From NCBI GenBank assembly GCA_017396665.1, contig JAFQLH010000074.1, positions 1-44,372 of the forward strand: a stretch of DNA of 44,372 nt, given 5' to 3'. This DNA comes from Oscillospiraceae bacterium. GTDB taxonomy: Bacteria > Bacillota > Clostridia > Oscillospirales > Ruminococcaceae. Below, piece after piece: positions 15,953 through 23,798 of the stretch. The notes beneath the pieces were generated by a model. That model was not told where the DNA came from and ran no database searches. It saw only the letters and a program-made list of their open reading frames with translations. A program made the translations under genes and the position numbers. Position 1 is the first letter of the stretch. Each line of letters begins with the position of its first letter.

Positions 15953-17001
15953 TGAGCGAAATTGTAAAAGATATTGATAACGCTGTTTCTGAAGAAGTAA
16001 TCGAAGAAGTAGCAGAAAACGCTCAGGAGCAGGCAGAAGCTGCTATCGAAGAAACAGCAAAGCCGAAAAAGGCTTCCAAGCCTCCTAAGCAGAAGGGTAT
16101 GAAAATACCTTACGAAAGAAGAAAGGCACTCTATGGCTACGGCTTTATTGCACTGTGGCTCTTAGGCTCAATCTACTTCTTTATGATGCCTGTAATCGAG
16201 TCGATAATCTATTCGTTCTGCGATACGATTCCGGCTCCTGACCAGGGCGGTATGTCACTCGACTTCGTAGGACTCAAGAACTATAAGAACGCTCTTACAG
16301 TTCACCCTACATACCCGATAGCTCTCCCTGAGGTTCTGGGAGATACACTCCTCAAGACTCCGCTTATTCTCGTGTTCTCAATCTTTATTGCGATTATCTT
16401 AAACCAGAAGTTCAAGGGCCGTACAGTTGCAAGAGCAATCTTCTTCCTTCCGGTTATCATCGCAACAGGTCCTGTTATCGACATCATCAACGGTAATATG
16501 GACTCAGCAGGAACAAACGGCGGAAGCGAGCAGTTCAACTCTCTGTTTGAAACAGACCTCGTCGGCGACCTCCTCACATTCCTCGGAATCTATGGAATAA
16601 GCGATAAGCTTACCGAAATCATCAACACACTCACAAGTGATATCTTTAACCTCGTATGGAACTCAGGTATCCAGATTCTCCTCTTCCTCTCTGCTCTGCA
16701 GACAATTCCTTTCTCAGCAAAGGAAGCAGCTCAGATGGAAGGCGCAACCTCATGGGAATACTTCTGGAAGATTACACTTCCATATATCAGCCCTATGATT
16801 GTAGCGAGCCTCGTATACACAATCGTTGACTCGTTCGTTGACCCTGAAAACCAAGTAATGAAGATAGTGCTCGGTATGGGTAAGAACTGGGAGTTCGGTT
16901 ATCAGGCGGCTATGCTGTGGCTATACTTTATCATAGTCGCGGTGGCGCTGGGAATAGTTATTGCGATAGTGAATAAATTCGTTTATTACGAAGTAGGATA
17001 A
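15952..17001 (+). CDS. CUT1-type sugar ABC permease (second pair, MalF-like)
   Basis: The 349-residue product carries an unusual ~55-residue N-terminal cytoplasmic extension, first Glu/Ala-rich and then Lys/Pro-rich, before the first helix (YGYGFIALWLLGSIYFFMMP). The EAA loop is KEAAQMEGATSWEYFWKITL. The loop between helices 2 and 3 is longer than usual. It starts at the overlapping TAATG of the DUF5696 gene. It pairs with the next permease to make the operon's second channel. Confidence 0.93.
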   Translation: MSEIVKDIDNAVSEEVIEEVAENAQEQAEAAIEETAKPKKASKPPKQKGMKIPYERRKALYGYGFIALWLLGSIYFFMMPVIESIIYSFCDTIPAPDQGGMSLDFVGLKNYKNALTVHPTYPIALPEVLGDTLLKTPLILVFSIFIAIILNQKFKGRTVARAIFFLPVIIATGPVIDIINGNMDSAGTNGGSEQFNSLFETDLVGDLLTFLGIYGISDKLTEIINTLTSDIFNLVWNSGIQILLFLSALQTIPFSAKEAAQMEGATSWEYFWKITLPYISPMIVASLVYTIVDSFVDPENQVMKIVLGMGKNWEFGYQAAMLWLYFIIVAVALGIVIAIVNKFVYYEVG

Positions 17002-17015
17002 GGGGGGATTACATA

Positions 17016-18065
17016 ATGGCAACTAAAAGAGAAGAGCGTCTATTTGAAAAAGAGATGCAAAAGATACGTAAGGCAAGATACGAAAAGATGAAGGCCGAGG
17101 GTATCGAAAATTATCTGACCCCTGAACAGATTCGTTATAACAAGAACAAGAAAATTATCGGAGCTGTCTGGCCGATATTCAGATTCTTAATCATTTTTGG
17201 TCTGGGCTTTGTAATCCTCTATCCGATTATCTTTATGCTGTCAACAGCATTCAGACCTTACGAGCAGATGAATGACCCGTCAATCATCTGGCTCCCTAAG
17301 TCATTCACCCTCCAGAATATGCAGGAAACCTTCGATATCATGAGCTTTGATACAACGGTTCTCAATACCGTAAGACTCAACCTCATCGCATCTGTATTAC
17401 AGGTTATCACATGTTCTATCACAGGCTATGGCTTCGCAAGATTCAACTTCAAGGGAAAGAGCATTCTGTTCGGTATCGTAATCGCAATGATTCTCGTACC
17501 GCCACAGATTATCACAATCCCTATGTATCTGCAGTATGCGTTCTTCGACCTTTTCGGACTTATTCCACTTTTCAACGGCGGAGAAACAATTACTCTTATC
17601 AACTCAGGCTGGACAATGTATCTGCCTGCAATGTTCGCAAACGGTATCCGTGCAGGTCTGTTTATCCTCATCTTCCGTCAGTTCTTCAGAGGACTGCCTA
17701 AGGAACTCGAGGACGCAGCTTACCTCGACGGTTGCGGACCATTCAAGACCTACATCAAGGTTATGGTTCCTAACGCTAAGACTTCATTCCTTACCGTATT
17801 CCTTTTCTCAATCGTATGGTACTGGAACGACTACTATGTATCATCCTCATTCTTTACAAGAAACGATACAGTAGCCCTCATGCTCAAGAACCTCGACTCA
17901 GAGCTTACTTCAAGACTCTTCAACAACCAGACTCCAGGTATCCGTGCTATGATTGTATGGCTCGAATCCGGCTGTCTCCTGACAATTGCTCCAATCCTTA
18001 TCATGTATATCTTCTTACAGAGATACTTCATCGAAGGTATCGAGCGTTCAGGTCTCGTAGGTTAA
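17016..18065 (+). CDS. CUT1-type sugar ABC permease (second pair, MalG-like)
   Basis: This 349-residue membrane protein begins with a ~55-residue charged segment (MATKREERLFEKEMQKIRKA) and then about six helices. The EAA-like loop is EDAAYLDGCGPFKTYIKVMV, followed by P; the first Ala of EAA is Asp here. An AGGGGGG site precedes the ATG. It is the last gene of the operon and ends 10 bases before a strong terminator. The charged tails of this pair could contact the charged tail of the NHL protein, but that is only a guess. Confidence 0.93.
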   Translation: MATKREERLFEKEMQKIRKARYEKMKAEGIENYLTPEQIRYNKNKKIIGAVWPIFRFLIIFGLGFVILYPIIFMLSTAFRPYEQMNDPSIIWLPKSFTLQNMQETFDIMSFDTTVLNTVRLNLIASVLQVITCSITGYGFARFNFKGKSILFGIVIAMILVPPQIITIPMYLQYAFFDLFGLIPLFNGGETITLINSGWTMYLPAMFANGIRAGLFILIFRQFFRGLPKELEDAAYLDGCGPFKTYIKVMVPNAKTSFLTVFLFSIVWYWNDYYVSSSFFTRNDTVALMLKNLDSELTSRLFNNQTPGIRAMIVWLESGCLLTIAPILIMYIFLQRYFIEGIERSGLVG

Positions 18066-18074
18066 CCAAAAATC

Positions 18075-18108
18075 AAAAGTGCTTCCGACAAAATCGGAGG
18101 CACTTTTT
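18075..18108 (+). terminator. Terminator of the ABC operon
   Basis: AAAAGTGCTTCCGA (18075-18088) pairs with TCGGAGGCACTTTT (18094-18107), with one wobble, around a 5-nt loop, followed by T residues. The next promoter begins two bases later at 18110. Confidence 0.9.
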
Positions 18109-18109
18109 G

Positions 18110-18138
18110 TTGACGAAAATATAAATGTCTGCTATAAT
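18110..18138 (+). promoter_or_regulatory. Sigma-A promoter of the MORN gene
   Basis: The -35 TTGACG (18110-18115) and -10 TATAAT (18133-18138) have a 17-bp spacer. The predicted leader is only about 25 nt. Confidence 0.8.
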
Positions 18139-18169
18139 TTATTTGTATTTTCAAAGAGAGGGAAGCGTT

Positions 18170-19267
18170 ATGGATAACAACTACTACAGCGATAACGACT
18201 ATAATACATATGCCGAGCTTGCGGAGGTAACGCAGGACGACAAGTTTACGGGAATGGGCGTCTGCAACTACCCGACAGGCCATAAGTATGAGGGAAAATT
18301 CAGAAGAGGCAAGCGTCACGGTATGGGTACAATGTGGTACCCCGACGGCAGTATCTATAAGGGTCAGTGGAAGAACAACAAGCTCCACGGCAAGGGCGAG
18401 CTGCTTTTTGCAAACGGCGAAAGACACGTCGGAAGTTACAAGAACGGCAAAATCTCCGGGAAGGGCAGCTACTATTACCCGAAGGGAATCACCTACGAGG
18501 GTGACTATAAAAACGGCAAGCGTGGCGGCTATGGCGTCTTGTCGTACACAAACGGCTCGTGGTACAAGGGCTACTGGAAGGACGATAAAAAACACGGCAA
18601 GGGCGAAGAGTGGTATGCCGCTGATAATATTTCCTATAAGGGCGGATATGCCCTCGGCAAGCGTGAAGGCTACGGCGTTATGAAATGGAAAGACGGCTCG
18701 TGGTATAAGGGCAACTGGGTCAGCGACTGCAAGAGCGGACAGGCAGAAGAGTTCTACGCATCAAGCGGAATAACCTACAAGGGCGGCTTCCTCTTTGACA
18801 AAAGAGAAGGCAAGGGCGAAATGAAATGGCCAAACGGCAACAGATACGTCGGAAATTTCAGCGAAGGAAAAATGCACGGCGAGGGAGTGCTGTATTATGC
18901 CGACGGCAAGGTGTTCCGTGGTATTTATAAGGACGGAGAAGCCTTCGACGGCATCTATAAGACCAAGGACAAAAACGGCAAGTGGGTTGAAAATCGATTC
19001 AAAAAAGAGACCCAGCCCGTGATTCAGCAGGCCGCTGTGAATAAAAGCGGAAAGGCTACAGTGTGGCTGAGGTCTTATCCGTATGAACATAAAATGGCTG
19101 CAATAAAGCTGCTGCGAGAGTTTACAGGCTTTGGACTCAAGGAGGCTAAGGATATCGTAGAGGCAGCCCCGGGCGTCGTTATCCGAAACGTCGACGGACA
19201 GTGGGCAAGAGCCCAGCTCGATGCACAGTGCAAAAAGCTCGGCATCGTCTATGAAATAACCGAATAG
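18170..19267 (+). CDS. MORN-repeat protein with L7/L12-like C-terminal domain
   Basis: The 365-residue product has no signal peptide and is probably cytoplasmic. Residues about 25-265 are roughly ten or eleven MORN repeats of ~23 residues (YEGKFRRGKRHGMGTMWYPD, YKGQWKNNKLHGKGELLF and so on). Residues about 293-365 resemble the C-terminal domain of ribosomal protein L7/L12: VWLRSYPYEHKMAAIKLLRE, then FTGFGLKEAKDIVEAAPGVV. In L7/L12 this domain recruits translation factors. The combination is unusual and its role is unknown. The ATG at 18170 follows GAGAGGGAAG; an upstream in-frame start lies inside the promoter and was rejected. Confidence 0.88.
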   Translation: MDNNYYSDNDYNTYAELAEVTQDDKFTGMGVCNYPTGHKYEGKFRRGKRHGMGTMWYPDGSIYKGQWKNNKLHGKGELLFANGERHVGSYKNGKISGKGSYYYPKGITYEGDYKNGKRGGYGVLSYTNGSWYKGYWKDDKKHGKGEEWYAADNISYKGGYALGKREGYGVMKWKDGSWYKGNWVSDCKSGQAEEFYASSGITYKGGFLFDKREGKGEMKWPNGNRYVGNFSEGKMHGEGVLYYADGKVFRGIYKDGEAFDGIYKTKDKNGKWVENRFKKETQPVIQQAAVNKSGKATVWLRSYPYEHKMAAIKLLREFTGFGLKEAKDIVEAAPGVVIRNVDGQWARAQLDAQCKKLGIVYEITE

Positions 19268-19590
19268 AAGCTTTCGTGTGTTTGTTGGGGGAAACCTTTC
19301 TGAAGAAAGTTTGTCCCCCAGACCCCCCTTACAAAGACTTCTGATATGATTTCATCCCCATAGGGTATGCACCAGAGAGATGTTAAAATCTCGACTAAGT
19401 GACGGACACCCTATGGGGCTGAAATTAAATAAAAAGTTTTAGGAAAGGAGTTTGAGGAATAACCCTTTTTCAAAAGGGTTATTCCTCAATAGACGTACGG
19501 AAGACTTGCTGCAAGTTGACTTACAGCGAGTATTTTGGTATAATAAAAGGATAGAGCAAATTGAAATATCATAATGAAAGAAGCTGAAAA
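19268..19590 (+). repeat. Hairpin-rich intergenic block of 323 bp
   Basis: No gene is present. Three inverted repeats follow one another. First: TGGGGGAAACCTTTCT (19286-19301) against AGAAAGTTTGTCCCCCA (19304-19320). Second: 18-bp arms with one mismatch at 19349-19366 and 19408-19425 (core CCCCATAGGGT/ACCCTATGGGG) around a 41-nt loop. Third: perfect 18-bp arms at 19452-19469 and 19472-19489 (TTGAGGAATAACCCTTTT and its complement) with a 2-nt loop. The first may act as a terminator for the MORN gene, but it has no U-tract. The block may contain dispersed repeats or a MITE-like remnant. The promoter of the next gene lies at 19516-19544. Confidence 0.75.
19516..19544 (+). promoter_or_regulatory. 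Sigma-A promoter of the cysteine desulfurase-thiI unit
   Basis: The -35 TTGACT (19516-19521) and -10 TATAAT (19539-19544) are 17 bp apart. The start codon is at 19591. Confidence 0.8.
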
Positions 19591-20739
19591 ATGTTGATAT
19601 ATCTCGATAATGCCGCAACGACAAAGCCGTGCGAAAGGGCAGTAGAAGCCGCAACAAACGCACTCACAAACGCATTCGGCAATCCGTCCAGCCGTCACTT
19701 TGCAGGGCTTGATGCCGATATGCTTGTAATAAAGGCGAGAGACACAATCGCAAACGCACTCTCTTGCAGGGAGGACGAGGTGTTCTTTACTTCAGGCGCA
19801 ACCGAAAGCAACAACACCGCCATTATGTCTGCCTGCGAAAACAGACTGAAAAGACTTCCGAGGGTCGTGACTACAACTGTCGAGCACCCTTCCGTAAAGT
19901 CCTGCTTTGACAAGCTTGAAAAAATGGGTGCAGAAGTTGTTAGGGTAGCACCCGACGAGAACGGCGAAATAACAGCAAAGATGCTCTTTGACGCAGTAGA
20001 CGAGAAAACCTGCCTCATAAGTGCAATGCTTGTAAACAATGAAACAGGCTACATTCTGCCGATTGAAAAAGCCTTTGCAATGATAAAGAGAAAATACCCG
20101 AACTGTATAACACATTGCGACGCAGTTCAGGGCTTTATGAAAATTCCCGTTAAGCCGGGTAAGCTGTCTGCGGATTTGCTGTCACTCAGCGGACATAAGA
20201 TATACGCCCCGAAGGGTACAGGCGTACTGTATAAAAGTAAGGATGTACATATAACACCGTTTATGCTCGGAGGCGGGCAGGAAAAGGGCTTCCGCTCAGG
20301 CACGGAGAACGTCCCTGCAATCGCAGGTATGGGAGCGGCAGTAGAGCTTCTCTCTAAAACAATCAGCGAAAGATTTGAAAAAGCAAAGGAGCTTAAAGAA
20401 TACCTTTTAAATAGTATAGCTCAGATTGAAGGCACCTTTGTCAATTCAAAGGACTCATCCTCACCGTATGTAGTCAGCATCTCAATGCCTAACTATAAAT
20501 CCGAAACGCTCCTCAACTACCTCAGTGACAGAGGCATCTGCGTTTCAAGCGGTTCAGCCTGCTCAAAGGGTAAGAAAAGCTCTGTGCTACAGGAGTTCGG
20601 AATTACACCCGAAAGAACAGACTCAACCCTGCGTATCAGCTTCTCAAACGAAACAAGCAAGCAGGAAATCGACGAGCTGTGCAAAACTCTTAAAAACGCA
20701 CACGATGAGCTTTGTACTATTATAAATATAAAGAAGTAA
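19591..20739 (+). CDS. Cysteine desulfurase (IscS/NifS class, ThiI partner)
   Basis: This PLP enzyme removes sulfur from cysteine as a protein persulfide. The 382-residue product opens MLIYLDNAATTKPCERAV. The PLP lysine is in SLSGHKIYAPKG (K203) and the persulfide cysteine in SSGSACSKGKK (C324). The Cys-containing loop and length fit class I enzymes. It is 13 bases upstream of thiI, the same pairing as nifZ-thiI in Bacillus subtilis, so its main job is probably sulfur delivery for 4-thiouridine in tRNA. It lacks an iscU neighbour, which argues against a dedicated Fe-S role. Confidence 0.95.
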   Translation: MLIYLDNAATTKPCERAVEAATNALTNAFGNPSSRHFAGLDADMLVIKARDTIANALSCREDEVFFTSGATESNNTAIMSACENRLKRLPRVVTTTVEHPSVKSCFDKLEKMGAEVVRVAPDENGEITAKMLFDAVDEKTCLISAMLVNNETGYILPIEKAFAMIKRKYPNCITHCDAVQGFMKIPVKPGKLSADLLSLSGHKIYAPKGTGVLYKSKDVHITPFMLGGGQEKGFRSGTENVPAIAGMGAAVELLSKTISERFEKAKELKEYLLNSIAQIEGTFVNSKDSSSPYVVSISMPNYKSETLLNYLSDRGICVSSGSACSKGKKSSVLQEFGITPERTDSTLRISFSNETSKQEIDELCKTLKNAHDELCTIINIKK

Positions 20740-20752
20740 GGAATAGATTTGT

Positions 20753-21925
20753 ATGAAAGAAATAATTCTCGCAAAATTCGGTGAAATTGTCCTCAAGGGA
20801 CTTAACAAGAACACCTTCGAGGCACAGCTTCTGCGTAACGTCAAGCGCAGACTCAAGCCACTCGGAAAGTTCGACTTCTGGAAGGCACAGTCAACACTCT
20901 ACATCAAGCCCCTCGACGAGGATATTGATATAGACGGGGCAATCGACAAGGTGAAGAAGATTTTCGGTATCGCAAAGGTCGCAAGAGCAGTCGCAGTCGC
21001 AAAGGACTGGAACGCTATCACACAGGCTGCTACAGACTACCTCGAAGACCAGCTCACCTGCGCAAACAGCTTCAAGGTTCAGGCTAAAAGAGCCGACAAG
21101 AAGTTCCCTATGGGCTCGCCTGAAATATGTATGCAGCTCGGCGGCGCAATACTGGAAAAGTTCCCGCATCTTACTGTCGATGTGCATAACCCCGATTTAG
21201 TTGTCAATGTTGAAATAAGAGAAGACGCATTTATTCACGCAGGTGCAGAGGACGGAGCAGGCGGTATCCCTGTCGGTACATCGGGCAAGGCTATGCTGCT
21301 GCTGTCAGGCGGTATAGATTCACCTGTCGCAGGCTATATGATGGCTAAGAGAGGCGTCGCAGTTTCTGCAATCCACTTCGAGTCACCGCCGTATACATCT
21401 GAAAGAGCAAGACTCAAGGTCGAAAAGCTCGCTTCGCTTATGGCTCACTATTGCGGTGCAATCAACTTCCATTGCGTTCCGTTCACCGAAATTCAGGAGG
21501 TTCTCCGTGACAATGCCCCCGAGGAGCTCTTCACAATACTTATGAGAAGACTTATGATGGAGGTAGCCCAGCGTATATGCGATAAGGAGGAAATCTCCGC
21601 ACTCGTTACAGGCGAAAGCCTCGGCCAGGTAGCAAGTCAGACAATGGCGGCTATGGTCTGCACAGACAACGCCTGCCGTATGCCTGTATTCAGACCGCTT
21701 ATCGGTATGGACAAGTCTGAAATTGTCGCTATCTCAAGAAAGATAAATACCTTCGAAACATCAATCGAGCCGTATGAGGACTGCTGTACTGTGTTTACTC
21801 CAAAGCACCCTAAGACAAGACCGGTTCTCAGCGACGTGATTGCCGCACAGCAGGCGTTCGATTATGAACCGCTCATACAGAAGGCAGTAGAGAATACGAA
21901 AATATACACATTGAACGCATTCTGA
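20753..21925 (+). CDS. thiI: tRNA 4-thiouridine synthase
   Basis: ThiI adenylates U8 of tRNA and inserts sulfur to form 4-thiouridine. The 390-residue product has an N-terminal ferredoxin-like/THUMP part (about residues 1-165) and a PP-loop ATPase motif LLLSGGIDSPVAGYMM near residue 182. It ends without the rhodanese domain found in E. coli ThiI, as is usual for Gram-positive versions. The upstream cysteine desulfurase is the expected sulfur donor. Confidence 0.96.
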   Translation: MKEIILAKFGEIVLKGLNKNTFEAQLLRNVKRRLKPLGKFDFWKAQSTLYIKPLDEDIDIDGAIDKVKKIFGIAKVARAVAVAKDWNAITQAATDYLEDQLTCANSFKVQAKRADKKFPMGSPEICMQLGGAILEKFPHLTVDVHNPDLVVNVEIREDAFIHAGAEDGAGGIPVGTSGKAMLLLSGGIDSPVAGYMMAKRGVAVSAIHFESPPYTSERARLKVEKLASLMAHYCGAINFHCVPFTEIQEVLRDNAPEELFTILMRRLMMEVAQRICDKEEISALVTGESLGQVASQTMAAMVCTDNACRMPVFRPLIGMDKSEIVAISRKINTFETSIEPYEDCCTVFTPKHPKTRPVLSDVIAAQQAFDYEPLIQKAVENTKIYTLNAF

Positions 21926-22060
21926 AAAGTAAAGAAAAATTACGATTCGGTAACACTTTACCCCGAAAACCATTGTTAAAAGTTACAATCAGATTAACAT
22001 TTCGTACATAAACAGCCCGTTTTCTATGTAACAACTACATTAAAAAGAGGAGATAATTTC

Positions 22061-22606
22061 GTGATTATTGCTAAAAGTGACAAACTGGTTACAAAAAAGC
22101 TTGACATTGTTACAAGAGATGTAGTAAAATATTTATGTGAACAAGGGATAACTGTGTCTACAGCAGAAAGCTGTACGGGCGGAATCCTGAGTTCAGCGAT
22201 AACATCTGTCGCAGGAGCGTCGAAAATCTTCGGCCTCGGAGTGTGTAGCTACTGGGAAAGTATCAAGACCTCGGTGCTGTCAGTCGATGAGAAAATCATC
22301 AGTCAGTACGGCGTCGTCTCAGCCCGGACAGCTAGCGCAATGGCACAGGGAGTAAGAAAGCTCGGCGGCGCAGATATTGGGGTAGGCATAACGGGAATCG
22401 CAGGACCGACAGGTGCTGAGGAAGGAAAACCCGTTGGAACTGTTTTTGTGAGTGTTACAGGTTTCGGGAAAGAGATTACACGGGACCTCAGGCTCTATGA
22501 AAAGCTCACAGAGCCAGACAGGGAAACAGTCAGAATCGAAGCCGCAGCTCAGGCGATGCTTATGATAGCGGAGCTTGTGGGTTATAAGCCAAGTGAGGTG
22601 ATATGA
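22061..22606 (+). CDS. pncC: CinA C-terminal-type nicotinamide-nucleotide amidohydrolase
   Basis: PncC-type enzymes convert nicotinamide mononucleotide to nicotinic acid mononucleotide, recycling the NAD by-product of DNA ligase. The 181-residue product is a stand-alone CinA C-terminal domain, with STAESCTGG near residue 34 and GITGIAGPTGAEEGKPVGTV near residue 109. The larger N-terminal COG1058 half is absent, so it is the short form. It starts with GTG after AAGAGGAGAT. The next gene begins two bases after its stop. Confidence 0.9.
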   Translation: MIIAKSDKLVTKKLDIVTRDVVKYLCEQGITVSTAESCTGGILSSAITSVAGASKIFGLGVCSYWESIKTSVLSVDEKIISQYGVVSARTASAMAQGVRKLGGADIGVGITGIAGPTGAEEGKPVGTVFVSVTGFGKEITRDLRLYEKLTEPDRETVRIEAAAQAMLMIAELVGYKPSEVI

Positions 22607-22607
22607 T

Positions 22608-23696
22608 ATGTCTATGTACAATGAGTTATCAAGCCTCAGACATACTGAGGAAAAGGACGAAAACTTCTTTATAAGGTTCTTTAAATATTTTGTCCCATGG
22701 AAGGGCGACGGCCTGTCGGAGATTTTCCGAAAGCTCGTGTTCATAGCCTCAATCGTGGTGTTCTGTTATTCGATGAGCGATTTGTCAGAGTACCTGAGCG
22801 GTAACGCTAAAACGAACCAGCTTATAGACGAGATGCAGGAAATCAAGCCAACGGTCAACAGCTCAGACGATGCGCAGTCAATTACCCATGAGGGTGGCAA
22901 CCAGAACAATGGTAATACCGATGCTCCGCCTGCAGGAAGCGAGGAAAACTACTCGACTGAAGTAGGCGAAAGCTGGAACAGTCTTCTTGAAATCAATGAG
23001 GACGTTGTAGGCTGGATAACAATCGAAACAATGAAGGACTCAAGCGGTGAGCTCTATATCGACTATCCGATAGTGCAGGGCGAAAACAATGACTATTACC
23101 TAAACCGTGACATAAAGAAGAATTACAGCTCATCAGGCGGAACAATATTCCTTGACTATGCGTCAAGTGTAGTTCCGGGACAGAGAACAGACAACATAAC
23201 AATCTTCGGACATAACATGAAAGCGGGAACCTTCTTCGGAAGACTCGACGAGTATAAGTCGGGTGTTGAGTTCTTAAAGAATAATCCGCTCATCACATTC
23301 AATACCCTGTATTCAACCTACGACGAGAAATATATAATAGTAGGCTGCTTCCTCGCAAACGTCGAGGAGGACCAGGATAACGGAACTGTGTTCAGATATG
23401 TCGGATACAGAAACTTCGACTCAAAGCATCCATTTGAAACCTGGAAGGCGGAAATGGAAAAGAGGTCGTGGTACTCAAGCTCGATTCCAATGGACGAGAG
23501 CGACAAATATATTACGCTATCAACCTGCTCAGCCGATATAGATAATATGAGATGGGTTATAGTAGCAAGAAAGCTCAGAAGCGGCGAGAATGTCGACGAG
23601 CTGGTTGCTACATACGAAGAAAGAGATGACGCAGACATATACTTCCCGCAGAGATGGATTTACTCATGGGGAAACAAAAAGGTCTACAGAAACTAA
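22608..23696 (+). CDS. Class B sortase family transpeptidase
   Basis: Sortases join secreted proteins to the cell wall or to each other. The 362-residue protein has one N-terminal transmembrane helix at about residues 45-60 and a Ser/Asn-rich linker. The catalytic domain has His in TIFGHNM (H202), Cys in TLSTCSAD (C307) and Arg in RWVIVARKLR. TLSTC and the long insert before the Cys fit class B. It overlaps translationally with pncC. No protein in the window carries an obvious sortase sorting signal at its C-terminus, so its substrate is elsewhere or non-canonical; the adjacent wall enzymes are the nearest candidates. Confidence 0.92.
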   Translation: MSMYNELSSLRHTEEKDENFFIRFFKYFVPWKGDGLSEIFRKLVFIASIVVFCYSMSDLSEYLSGNAKTNQLIDEMQEIKPTVNSSDDAQSITHEGGNQNNGNTDAPPAGSEENYSTEVGESWNSLLEINEDVVGWITIETMKDSSGELYIDYPIVQGENNDYYLNRDIKKNYSSSGGTIFLDYASSVVPGQRTDNITIFGHNMKAGTFFGRLDEYKSGVEFLKNNPLITFNTLYSTYDEKYIIVGCFLANVEEDQDNGTVFRYVGYRNFDSKHPFETWKAEMEKRSWYSSSIPMDESDKYITLSTCSADIDNMRWVIVARKLRSGENVDELVATYEERDDADIYFPQRWIYSWGNKKVYRN

Positions 23697-23697
23697 T

Positions 23698-23798
23698 CGG
23701 AAAAAGATACATATAAGCTTTCCGAAAACGCTGTGAACCTTTTGGCAACCAAAGAGTATGGCTGAATTTACAGCTACTCGGAAAGGCGATGAATTTAT
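23698..23798 (+). ncRNA. Structured leader of the SleB-like gene, possible c-di-AMP (ydaO-type) riboswitch
   Basis: The leader can fold as a three-way junction: CTTTCCG (23718-23724) pairs with CGGAAAG (23779-23785), enclosing TTTGG-CAA-CCAAA (23741-23753) and AGTA/GCTG against CAGC/TACT (23755-23778). A second CGGAAA at 23698-23703 can pair with the same TTTCCG, giving a competing hairpin. The 3' strand of the closing stem covers the ribosome-site region. The order CGCTGTGAA, GGCAACC, GGCTGAATT, ACAGCTACTCGG resembles the ydaO/yuaA class, which often precedes wall hydrolases. However, it is much shorter than that class, so assignment is tentative. Confidence 0.4.

Noticed and set aside
19268-19590. 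Insertion sequence remnant
   Set aside because: No transposase fragment in any frame and no flanking target duplication were found; it is kept only as a repeat-rich block.
23718-23798. c-di-GMP (GEMM) riboswitch before the SleB-like gene
   Set aside because: The GEMM hallmark segments, including GACGCAAAGC, are absent.
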